A DNA stretch of 64,000 bases from Chondrosia reniformis (lineage: Eukaryota > Porifera > Demospongiae > Chondrillida > Chondrillidae). Below, one piece after another: positions 36,427 through 47,442 of the stretch (within the stretch, counting starts at the first letter, position 1; every line of letters starts with the position of its first letter). Position numbers and translations under genes: made by a program. The stretch covers positions 8,632,501 to 8,696,500 of the forward strand of contig OX359189.1 in the NCBI GenBank assembly GCA_947172415.1, read 5' to 3'. The notes under the pieces are model-generated. The model ran no database searches. It saw nothing but the letters and a program-made list of their open reading frames with translations, and was not told the DNA's origin.

Positions 36427-36974
36427 CTATAATTACTTAATAATCAAAGCAGGGATATATACTTATTTATTACTTGTGTTCAAGAGTATTGAATCAAATA
36501 TCTCTGGATTATATTGACCCTTACCACTGTAATCACAGATGATTAGTTCGTTATACTGTATACCTCTAGAATTGAACTGTATATACGTATTATATATGAA
36601 GCTACTTGTTTCCCTATAAGGGAAGCATTTAGTAATGTATACTCTGTATGTAGGTAAAACCTTGATACTTAATAGCATCCATAAAATCACATGCAGACAC
36701 TTGCAGTTCAAATTTTATAAATTTTGTGAGACTGTCTTGCATAGCCAGATACAACTGGTGCTGTTTCAATACATTTACACACATTGGTTATAAGACAAGC
36801 TAAGATTTATTGACTAAACTGTTAGATATAGTACAATAATTATTTGGCCAATTTACATGGATTAAAAGGTGAATATTTACATAATGTGTATGTCAAAAAG
36901 CTTTCAGTCATAAAACATATCTTAACTATACATATATATAAGTGCATGTGTATCAGTCTTGTAATGTACATTCC

Positions 36975-39621
36975 TTAATTTGAGCCTCTTGCTGTTGCTG
37001 CGAGACCTGTGGCATTTTGAGCAAATGGGCTTTTATACGTATGAACATCTGCTGAAACACTGTTAAGGGGGTCTACTTGAGGAGAACCCTACAATTTTAA
37101 ATACATATAGTGGTTTTATTTATTGAGCTATATAAGTACATAGAAAATTCAAAAAAGACACTTGAATACATAACAAGGTCCATCCTCGTCAAAACTAGAA
37201 GACTCGTAATATAGTTATAAGCTACCGAAATTGTCCTCTTCCATGCTACTAACGTATACTATACCACACTTCCGTTCCTGATGTGACGTCACAGCCTTCC
37301 AGGCGAAAAATTGTTTTTTTATTGCGGTTGTGTTTCGCCCATGTAAATATGACAAATATTTATCTTTATTTAGGTAAAACTAAAGTGATCTGACCATTTT
37401 AATTTGCACTGCTAGAGTACTCTATATTATACCTAACTTTTAAGCAAAAAAAAAATAGCACGTCAGTGGCCCTTTAAAAAGATTCAAAATAAATCCAGAT
37501 GATATAATATGGATAGCATTATAGCACATACCATACATATATAATATATACGTATATATACTCTTGGAATGACACTCACAAGTTCAGTTATGCTTTCTTC
37601 TTTAGCATTCTACATTTAAAAGAAATATGAATCATTCGATATATACTTTTAAAAGAGCAAATGTGTACAATTAAAAAAAACTATGAGTGATCATATAAAA
37701 TGATGTCATATTCTTTAATTAGATGATATCAAAAATCAAAATCTGTTGGATATATACGTACATCCCTTTTCACTTGAATGGCCACATGTCTAACTGTACA
37801 TGTAATAAGCTTACTTTCAAGTCCAATTCTTTATTTGTAGTAGGAAATGAATGAGGACTACAATCTATATCTCCAGGCCTCATAGGCTAAATGCATAATA
37901 GGCATATACGTAGATTATAAATTATACACAAAACACAAAAGAGGAAAATGTGCAAGTGAATATCAAAACTGTTGTATAGTGATGTGTATGTTAAAGATAG
38001 ATTTAATAACACAACATGTACGTATTAAATCAGTAGTTGGATGCTTCAACCCATCATCAACCACTTATTATTATGAATATTACCGAATAAGATACTAAGG
38101 ACAAAATGTCCAATCATTGATCATGAGGTGTTAACATTGTTGATGTTTAATATTCAATATATTATAGTAAATGTTTATGTAAAGTGTACTTGTACACTTA
38201 CATGTTTGCACTTCTGATACCATAACTTAAGCCTCTCTCCAAATTTATTTTGTATAATAACAGTGAGGATTACAGTGAGGATTACTGTTATTAATATGGT
38301 TGGAACCATTGTGATGAACACAGTCGCAGTCATAGACACAGCCATGGGAAGGTGATCTATGGCTAATTAAAAGAACTTGGTTTATTGTCTATCTTTTGTC
38401 GCCTTTGTAATATAGCATATATACATATAGGTATAATGCAATATATAGATTTGACATAACACTCGTGTATATACAGCATCCATACTCTTCTGGAATGTAT
38501 TTGGCATGCTCATTCCAGTTGACTCACAGTCTTTTTTGTTATTTCTGAATGTACATGATAAATCTCACAAGGAGTGAAACATTAACAATTTATTTGTTCA
38601 AGTGTGAAAATATGCCAAAATTATGAATCACATGTGATGAAACATTGGTACGTATGTATTCACCCCTAGGTGAGATTACCTCATTTTTTAATTAATACCT
38701 TATACATAAGTGAGAAAATCTCAATTCTTGTATTTTAACAGTACCACTGTCTATATACATATATGCTATAAATATTCATAGATACCTTGGAAGGATTCCA
38801 ATTTTGGACAAATGTCTGCTTTCATCATTTCAGGAACTATATTAAAAGTATAACAATAGTTCATATATATGATGCCATATATATAAGGCAGATCAATGCA
38901 TTTGTATATACATGTATGAACACTTATATATATACAACAGAACTTTGCTTACTTGTGGTCTCCTTGCTCAAGTGAGATTTGCTCTTTGAAGTCAGCCTTA
39001 CACTTCCCACATGTGGTGGTATAATAACACCTTCATCAACGAAGCATGACTTCTGGGGTAAGTTAACCTCTATAGGGCATCGGTTAATGACTTCTTGTTC
39101 CACCTCCATATACATATCATTGTCAATTTGACAAACAGAGTAATATGTACAGTTTCTATGGACAAACAGTACGTTGGATATTTAGTTAGGTGCTTTCAAA
39201 TTTATTCAACTCACCTAGGCTCCACATTTGTGGGCAATGCTGTGCAATATTTGTATAATGTGTGCAACAACACACAAATAAATACAGCAATGAATACCTA
39301 TAAAAATGTATACATGTACACTGTATATACATAGTGGCATATTTAAACACACTATATATATATATTTTAAACTATAGTGTCGTATATCTATGATTAAACA
39401 TTATATATATACTGACTGAGCTCAGAATGTACATAATATCAGAGCGTTGTTCTGTGATTATACTAAACGTCACGTGGAGATTAATTAGGCTCGCTAATAT
39501 ACTAATAGCTATTTAGCTAATACATCCTTTAATAGATCGGTGCGTTATCAGCTCCTCTCAAGCAGTTTATCAAAACTTAAAAAGAAACGTTATTACAGAT
39601 ACCTACCTTCATGAAAACCAT
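36975..39621 (-). CDS. Gene E: small single-pass membrane protein, head-to-head with gene D
   Basis: Eight exons join in frame with consensus sites: 39607-39621 (ATG, MVFMK), 39215-39297, 38953-39155, 38786-38815, 38202-38362, 37815-37886, 37580-37609 and 36975-37088, giving 235 residues. The leader MVFMKVFIAVFICVLL is a clear signal peptide. The ectodomain (about 100 residues) has five or so cysteines (NCTYYSVCQ, NRCPIE, KSCFVDEG, ICPKL) and fits no family I recognise. The membrane segment is VFITMVPTILITVILTVILT, followed by a basic stretch and a tail of about 80 residues with VHTYKSPF as the only clear tyrosine site. The ATG is 130 bp from that of gene D on the other strand. The pairing is duplicated at 46-50 kb. 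A role with D as ligand, partner or co-receptor is possible but unproven. Confidence 0.75.
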
Positions 39622-39751
39622 TTCTAAACTGGAAACCACAGAGTGGTAGTTTCCCTAAAAAAGTACCTTGGGCTAAATTTAGCACACACGCGCATGTCAT
39701 CGATTTGTTTTCTTGACGTCATCATGCTGTTGTTGTAACAGTCGATTAGCA
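39622..39751. promoter_or_regulatory. Shared bidirectional promoter of genes E and D with a CRE palindrome
   Basis: 130 bp between two divergent start codons. It holds a perfect cAMP-response-element/ATF palindrome TGACGTCA at 39714-39721, 31 bases upstream of the D ATG. It is conserved in the second copy (47405-47412). No TATA box is obvious in a fixed position. Confidence 0.6.
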
Positions 39752-41704
39752 ATGCAGGATAGAAGTATTCACAAATGCTTTCTTCTCGAATATCTTCTAA
39801 TCAGTTTTACCACTAGCAGTTAGTATAATGTGCATAGCCTATATATATATATTACCAGTCGGATTATTATAAGCTAAGAGCATTAAGTTTTCTTATAATA
39901 TTATATATAAGTAATTATAAGATTTATAATATTCCACCAGATCCAATTCGGCTGACTGTCGACCCAAGCAGTGCACTCCCCAGCAGTACTGTCAGAGCTA
40001 TATGTACATACAGTGGAAATTTCAACGGAATTCTTCCAATTGTGAAAATAAATGGCACTCCTTATCTCCATGATCGAATAAGACAAGACCCAACTTTAAA
40101 AACTTTTGACTATAATTTTGTAGAGAGCAGTAATATTACTATTTTTGAACTCATTCACTCACAAGTGCACCTGTGGGAATCAGGTACAACTTATCAGTGT
40201 TGCTTTCAAGATGAGGAACGCTATGAGGTCTGCAGCAACACTGGAACACTTCTTGTGGTCCCAATACTCAGTGAAGTAGGACCCAGTTCTACTGGACTGC
40301 AATCAGATCCATCTAATGGTGGGTCAGGTTGACTACGTATATATATGTGAGCTTAATGTGCAACTTGCATCCATATTTACCTTTATATACTCTATATATA
40401 CCATATAGTCATTGAAAAATTATTCTTCTATCTTAGTATTTTATAAATCTATAGAACCTGTTATATCTCTGAGTCTAACAAATGACAAAGGAAATTATAC
40501 AATACTTTTCACATCTTCATATGAATCAACTCATCCACCAGTTAAGGTACACATATGTTCATCCATTCATTTAGATAAGATATGAAAAATTTAATATGTA
40601 CATTACATTATATACAATTAATAGTTCAACCACTTGATGATGCACATCTATATACGTATATATATATATTTATAGTTCAATAGTTCGTACACACACATAC
40701 GTATACTGAAAGCTCTGGTCCTATTAGGTCTGAATAATAACTTGAATGACCTATATTATATAGGTTCAGGAGACAAAGGCAACCTATTTAAGTACTATAG
40801 CTAGTGTCAATAATATGAAAACTGGAAATGAGAATAATAGGACCAGAACACACAAAAGACGAGAGGGAACAACAGCTATTTTCAGTGTGTTATATTATAT
40901 TTATCTGTATCAATTGTATATTTATACAAATTTCCATCTTGAATACTTTGGTCAATTATAATGACATATGCAGGTTTGCAAGTGGTTGCAGGATCTGCTG
41001 GAGGACTGTTTATCATAATACTTCTTGGAGTTATTGGTTTGGTAATATGCTGCTATGTATGCAAGAAAGGTATATATATACATACATAAAACAGGCCATG
41101 CAAAAACATCCATTAATTATATGCATACTGTATTTAATGTTTTCCCAATCCTAATACGTATAATGCTGATGAAGACCTCCAGGTCGAAATGTCCTAAACT
41201 AGTAAATCAATGTTGCTGATGCTCGATAAGGGTTTATTCTCATGCATACTGTTTTATGTATGTATACTTATACTATACATTATTTGCATATAAAATAAAG
41301 TATATATAAACAGAAGACCCTCGAGCTCATGATCAGATTTAAGAAACATTTTGGTAGTTAATAGTATTGTAGTGGCTCAATTTTGCATCTGACAATGAAA
41401 AACATTGCAGTTAAATTCATGCAACAGGATCAACAAATTAATAACTTAAAGGTCTTCATCATGTGTATAACTGTTAGGCTAACGGAATTATGGAAGTATA
41501 TTAATCCTAATCATTTTATGTTTAGTGAGACCAATTGCAAAGTACACAAATTCCAACAATGGGAAGGTAGAGAAAGTAAGAAAAAGAGAATCTGAAGTTC
41601 ATGATACATGTACAGTTGTGCGTATGACTCCAAATCCTGTATATGAAGATATCAATCTTGGCTTACCTCAAGATGAACACATTTATGACAATGCCTTTAA
41701 TTAG
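39752..41704 (+). CDS. Gene D: single-Ig membrane receptor with NPxY/SH2 tyrosine tail
   Basis: Four exons in matching phase: 39752-39818 (leader, MQDRSIHKCFLLEYLLISF), 39941-40318 (Ig-like domain: VRAICTYSGN as first Cys region and TTYQCCFQDEE as second, the Trp position being replaced), 40974-41069 (membrane segment GGLFIIILLGVIGLVICC), 41526-41704 (tail). The product is 239 residues. The tail has NPVYEDI, which is both an NPxY PTB-type site and a YxxI SH2-type site, and HIYDNAF. A further possible exon at 40455-40546 has good splice sites, but its inclusion shifts the frame and ends before the membrane segment. Head-to-head with gene E and convergent with gene F. Probably a signalling surface receptor. 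Confidence 0.85.
40455..40546 (+). other. Possible alternative exon of gene D giving a soluble form
   Basis: 92-nt open segment between a TATAG acceptor and an AAG/GTACAC donor, beginning in phase 1 and ending in phase 0. It reads PVISLSLTNDKGNYTILF. Joined to the membrane exon it produces a stop (DCLS, stop) before the hydrophobic segment. Length, splice sites and reading are kept in the second copy (48169-48260). It could instead be a relic of an FN3 strand. Confidence 0.4.
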
Positions 41705-42234
41705 AGGTACGTATAGCAATGCTGCATGGATGATTCACAGACCTTCTGAATCAGTTTGTTGCATACATACAGTATATATGCAAAATATACATTACACTGT
41801 GCATAAAGTATCTTCCTACAGACATATAATAATAATTGAAGCTTTAAATATATACAATGGCCACAGTAAACTAAGCGAATTGAAATTGAGCAACTATGTA
41901 TACTATATTTTACATATGGCCTATACAGTACTAATATTCAGTATATATATATTTTTAATTTTCATAATGAACTTCTACGCATTATTTTTCTTTTTCTTTA
42001 GTATTCAAATCACAAAATTCACATATTAAAGAAAGCTTGTTCTAACAAACTACATATACGTATGTATACTAGCACACGTACATTCAATCATTAACATATA
42101 AAGCTTCTACATTGTATACGTACCTATATGTACGTATATCTTATGCTATGTATTATATCTCATACTATACATAAAGAATAACTAATTAATGCAGCATAGC
42201 CTAATGGGAATTGCAATCTCAAAGCCAATCCATT

Positions 42235-43977
42235 TTAAGCATTAACATATTCTTTCTTAAGGTCGTCAGATGGAATCTTTACTTCAAGAGGAATGTAGGA
42301 TGGATTTTCTTGTTCCACCATTACAGAACCACGGTCTTCATCCTCGTCTTCGTTAGTAGGTTCTTCATGTCCATCCTTCTCTATGTCCTGATGGACACCA
42401 CTTCCTAAATAGAAACACTCTCAAATCACTTTAAAAATTGAGGTGGCTTTAAGGAATTATGTAAATCTGCCACAAAAAGGAGACACATCAGCACAAAGGC
42501 ACTTAGATAGTATGGTGGGGTTTAAACACACAGATAAAATGGCTGCCTTCATATCTATATAGTGGAATGAATGTATATACGTACATCTAGTGGAATGAAT
42601 GTATACATCTAGTAGAATGCAGCTGGAATGGGTATACATATGTATAGATAATATCAGATGAAAAACATGTATATACCTTGGCTGTTATTCCTTTTCCTAT
42701 ACAAACATGTACTCATGATCATCAAAATGATGATGAGTAGAACAACAGTAGTTCCTAAAATTCCATTTCCAATAAGTGCTCCAATAAAACCGGAAAATGG
42801 TTCTACTAAACAAATTGGAAATGGTATGAATAACTTTACCACAATTCTTTAAAACTTAAAATTATTAGTACAATTAATAATAATTCCATGCAACATACAC
42901 TTGACTTTGTATAAAATAGAGAATATGGTTTATGTAATAGTTATATATACACTCCGCCCCTAGGCTTTTTGTGGGATAACGCAAGCTTTTAAATTAAACA
43001 ACAATTTCTGTGTTATTGGCAGTTATACAACAGTTGTGGAATATAATTTGCCTTGGTTGCCCCAGCAACATGCTAGAGTGTATACGTACGTATACACAAT
43101 AATGCAAACCCTATATATACACTTTCAGCTGACCATTCTTGCAGTCCATAACTTCCACATTAACAGGTCTACTCTCCTGCATAGCTCCATCGGCTAGAGT
43201 AACAGAACAGGAGTACACTGTATTGCTACCTACACTAAGTGTCTTCAGTACAGTTATAAACATGATCAAAGTTGTTCCAGTTGAAGATAATCTTATTCTG
43301 TAGTCAGAATTGTTTCTTAAATCTTCAATTACTTGACCATCTTCCTTTATAATGGCTTCTTGATTATTTAGTAGTGAAGCAGTGGTACCGGTAGCATTAC
43401 AATCGGACATGATTCTATTATAAGAGCACACTAGAATTGGATGATCTCCTTCACAGACCGGAGAATTCAGCACTTCAAGAGTGGTAGTAGCTATTATAGA
43501 ACAAAGTGGATAAAATTACATACACATAACAATATGTGTACTATTTAGATCTTTGGAATGGTTTAAACGCTCAAAATCGAAGGATGTACCATCCCAAAGA
43601 TAAGTTCGACACAGTTATTAGGAATCCTTCTTCTAGATATTATAATTTAGATACATGTATATATACAAAGCTTTAGACAATACATGCATGCTCACCTGAT
43701 GTGGCAACTTGTCTTTGTAGAGGTAAACTTGAAAAATTATTTGGTGTAACAATTTGAATTGAAATGTCATAACAAGTCTGAGGTTGCAATCCCTCTATTG
43801 TGAATACAGTTATATTTGTGATTGCTTTGATGTAGTCATAATCAGCGGAAGATTTCCATGTAATTATATATGAGAATACTACATTTTCAAAACACCCAAT
43901 TGATGAAGAATTCCATTCTAGAGCAATCTCTTTACTTCCTTGCTTTAGTTGTAAAAGAGTTAATGTACCTGGTCTCT
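42235..43977 (-). CDS. Gene F: FN3-Ig-transmembrane receptor with acidic tail
   Basis: Exons 43696-43977 (FN3: IALEWNSS, SYIITWKSS, GLQPQTCYDISI), 43134-43490 (Ig: HPILVCSYNR and NTVYSCSVTLADG), 42677-42805 (membrane segment LIGNGILGTTVVLLIIILMI then YRKRNN) and 42235-42404 (tail) join in phase with consensus sites. The 56-codon tail is acidic (NEDEDEDRG) and has PSYIPL and KEYVNA as tyrosine sites. The ectodomain resembles the FN3-Ig part of genes A and G, including the ADGAMQESRPV strand also seen in A as ADGSMEESEPV. No leader exon was found upstream within 44-45.2 kb, so the 5' end is incomplete. Convergent with gene D. Confidence 0.8.
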
Positions 43978-44169
43978 CTATAAAATTAAAGAGAACAGAA
44001 ATTAAATCCTTCAAAATTAATTCTGTATATACATAATATTAAAAATGAAACTGATCATGAAGGTTTGATAACTTGAATAATATACACTGAAACTGTATGT
44101 TCTTAAATATTATATCTACTGAATGGCACATATGAAAAAGTGAAAGGCATATAATGAATAATATGAATA

Positions 44170-44600
44170 TATATGATCAATCACTTCTGGATGTAAACAT
44201 TATCTGTACATATTGTATCTACCAACAAGATCATTATAATTAAACCATAAAACACAATGCACTTAATTGATTGACTGATTAGAGGCTGCTATTTACTATT
44301 CGCACAACACATCAATTTAATACAGTTTACACCATCTGAACATACATACCATAACTGTTCACATTATTAACACATGCAACATTGTATGCACCTGCATATA
44401 CATGATCAATCACTTCTGGATGTAAACATTATCTGTACATATTGTATCTACCAACAAGATCATTATATTAAACCATAAAACACAATGCACTTAATTGATT
44501 GACTGACTGGTGGTTGTTATTTACTATTGCACAACATCATTTTAATACAGTTACACCATCTGAACATACATACCATAACCGCTCACAGTGTTAACACAAC
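44170..44600. repeat. Tandem duplicate of about 229 bp
   Basis: TGATCAATCACTTCTGGATG begins a unit that repeats 229 bases later with few changes. A related single copy follows gene F2 near 53790. Upstream of gene F; no exon. Confidence 0.85.
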
Positions 44601-44610
44601 ATTGCTGAAT

Positions 44611-44720
44611 TTAAGCTCCCAAAACAAACTATACAGCTACATACACCACAGCACTTTATAGTAATTTAAGCTCCCAAAACAAACTATACAGCTACATACA
44701 CCACAGCACTTTATAGTATC
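44611..44720. repeat. 55-bp tandem duplicate
   Basis: Two nearly identical 55-bp units beginning TTAAGCTCCCAAAACAAAC. Only one unit is recognisable at the homologous place near 53990. Confidence 0.9.
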
Positions 44721-45239
44721 TTGTATTGCTGGACAGAACTATCTACATAGCTAAACCATCAGATCAACACTACTTGACAATTGCTGCAATTTAAGTCAGA
44801 GAGTGAATTTTTTCCCACACTTGTTGAATTCAAGTTTAAAACTGCACATATATTATAGTACTACTACTGTACAAGTACATTAGTATATACATGCGATATA
44901 AACCGAGATACTTAACTTCGCAGTTATAGTACCATCGTACGAATATACTTATCTGACAGAGTTCAAATTCGATTCTTAACTAGACGATATGTTGCCCTTA
45001 TCCTCTATTAATACAATGTACTTGGAACTGAATTTTGTGAAGGTATAAAAAACTTTACAAGCAGTACTTCACTGATCAAATTAAAAAACAGTTAGTAAAT
45101 ATAAATGAAGGTGGTATATAGCCCATAGGCACTGCCTTAGGAAGTTAATGTTTTCGACATCGATCATGCAGTAATCCACCATCTTTATGCACGTGACTAA
45201 TTATTATTTAACCATATATCACTGAAGAATTCCGATCAC

Positions 45240-46049
45240 TCTAAAGGAATATATACAGTACAAGTTACAATATACTAAGGTAATCTAATATAAATAAAAT
45301 TTAGGGTATAAAACTCATTTTAAATTAAGGGATTTTTAATTTAGGCCTCAGTTTGTTAGAAAACAGGGTTATATTGATAAAAAATTTCAATTTGTCAGAT
45401 AACTGTGAAATCAACATATATCATGGTACATGTGTATAAGAAACGTCTGACGAAGTTTTGCTTAATTAAATGAGCAAAATAATCAAGATATAATGAAGAA
45501 TTCAAAGTTACGAATATATATATATATATAATATATAAAATATTAAATTACAATCAAGTACTACACAGTACAAGTTACAAATTTAAGAGATCCAAGTGAC
45601 TATGTAATATTAAAATTACAATCAAGTACTAGCTACACAGTGCAAGTTACAAATTTAAAGAGATCCAAGTGACCCCTAGGATAATCAGTATTTTAAACAG
45701 TACAAGACTTTAGTCACACTAGTACTGTTGCAGGCTTTGAAATCCTCAACTACTGCATAGAGAGTAGTAGTTGATACAGATCATCCAATTGCAAGGTAGA
45801 ACACATGGCCTACCAATTACCTTTTCACACCTTAGTATAGACTGAAGATGATGCATCTGCATGCCATATATCAACAAAGGCTCCAGTATTAAAGGGGTCT
45901 CAGCTAATAACCACAGCAGATTTGATTTGCCTTGTGAGGGAGCTAAGAACACCGACGGTTGGTTGCATGCATTGGCATAATCAACAGGGTTAGAGACCAT
46001 TTTGTAACTTGTACACAAGGGACATCATATACGTATATAAAGGCCTTGG
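45240..46049. repeat. Composite repeat at the duplication junction (inverted R2 end plus half palindrome)
   Basis: 45240-45510 is the inverse of the end of family R2. 45527-46049 equals the left arm and centre of the giant palindrome (21313-21829). It stops within the centre, at AAGGCCTTGG, and passes directly into the second E-D-F copy. Five bases, CTTGG, are shared by both partners at the junction. Confidence 0.85.
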
Positions 46050-46455
46050 TTTATTGTCTATCTTTTGTCGCCTTTGTAATATAGCATATATACATATAGG
46101 TATAATGCAATGTATAGATTTGACATAACACTCGTGTATATACAGCATACATACTCTTCTGGAATGTATTTGGCATGCTCATTCCAGTTGACTCACATGC
46201 AGTCTTTTTTGTTATTTCTGAATGTACATGATAAATCTCACGAGGAGTGAAACATTAACAATTTATTTGTTCAAGTGTGAAGATATGCCAAAATTATGAA
46301 TCACATGTGATGAAACATTGGTATGTATTCACCCCTAGGTGAGATTACCTCATTTTTTTAATTAATTCCTTATACATAAGTGAGAAAATCTCAATTCTTG
46401 TATTTTAACAGTGCCACTGTCTATATACATATATGCTATAAATATTCATACATAC

Positions 46456-47311
46456 CTTGGAAGGATTCCAATTTTGGACAAATGTCTGCTTTCATCATTT
46501 CAGGAACTATATTAGAAGAAATGTAGCACAACATAATGGCAATAGTTCATATATATGATGCCATATATATAAGGCAGATCAATGCATATATATGTATATA
46601 TATATATGTATGAACACTTATATATATACAACAGAACTTTGCCTACTTGCGGTCTCCTTGCTCAAGTGAGATTTGCTCTTTGAAGTCAGCCTAACACTTC
46701 CCACATGTGGCGGTATGATAACACCTTCATCAACGAAGCATGACTTCCAGGGTAAGTTAACCTCTATAGGGCACCGGTTAATGACTTCTTGTTCCACCTC
46801 CATATACATATCATTGTCAATTTGACAAACAGAGTAATATGTACAGTTTCTATGGACAAACAGTACGTTGGATATTTAGTTAGGTGCTTTCAAATTTATT
46901 CAACTCACCTAGGCTCCACATTTGTGGGCAATGCTGTACAATATTTGTATAATGTGTGTAACAACACACAAATAAATACAGCAATGAATACCTATAAAAA
47001 TGTATACATGTACACTGTATATACATAGCGGCATATTTAAACACACTATATATATTTTAAACTATAGTGTCGTATATCTATGATGAAACATTATATATAT
47101 AATGACTGAGCTCAGAATGTACATAATATCAGAGCGTTGTTCTATGATTATACTAAACGTCACGTGGAGATTAATTAGGCTCGCTAATATAATAATAGCT
47201 ATTTAGCTAATACATTCTTTAATAGATCGGTGCGTTATCAGCTCCTCTAAAGCAGTTTATCAAAACTTAAAAAGAAACGTTATTACAGATACCTACCTTC
47301 ATGAAAACCAT
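46456..47311 (-). pseudogene. Gene E2: second copy of gene E, lacking membrane and tail exons
   Basis: Exons 47297-47311, 46909-46991, 46647-46849 and 46456-46485 are intact and in the same phases as in gene E, with a few substitutions (for example NLPWKSC for NLPQKSC). The duplication begins 14 bp from where the membrane exon should be, and palindrome repeat sequence stands there instead. The product can only be a short leader-bearing, probably secreted peptide ending in whatever sequence is read on, or a dead gene. The shared promoter with D2 is kept. Confidence 0.75.
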
Positions 47312-47442
47312 TTCTAAACTGGAAACCACAGAGTGGTAGTTTCCCTAAAAAAGTACCTTGGGCTAAATTTAGCACACACGCGCATGTCCATCGATTTGTT
47401 TTCTTGACGTCATCATGCTGTTGTTGTAACAGTCGATTAGCA
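47312..47442. promoter_or_regulatory. Second copy of the E/D bidirectional promoter
   Basis: 131 bp between the E2 and D2 start codons. TGACGTCA is preserved at 47405-47412. Confidence 0.55.

Larger units (their letters stand above)
38376..44700. repeat. Segmental duplication block 1 (E-D-F), partner 46046-54550
   Basis: The block carrying most of gene E, all of D and all of F is repeated in direct order at 46046-54550, with a few percent divergence and extra insertions in the second copy. The left limit is sharp: similarity begins at CTTGGTTTATT at 38376 and 46046. The right limit fades through diverged repeats. Confidence 0.9.

Noticed and set aside
42181-42240. Possible tRNA-like stretch beside the gene F stop codon
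   Set aside because: No full cloverleaf and no B-box consensus. Part of the F 3' region, repeated in F2.
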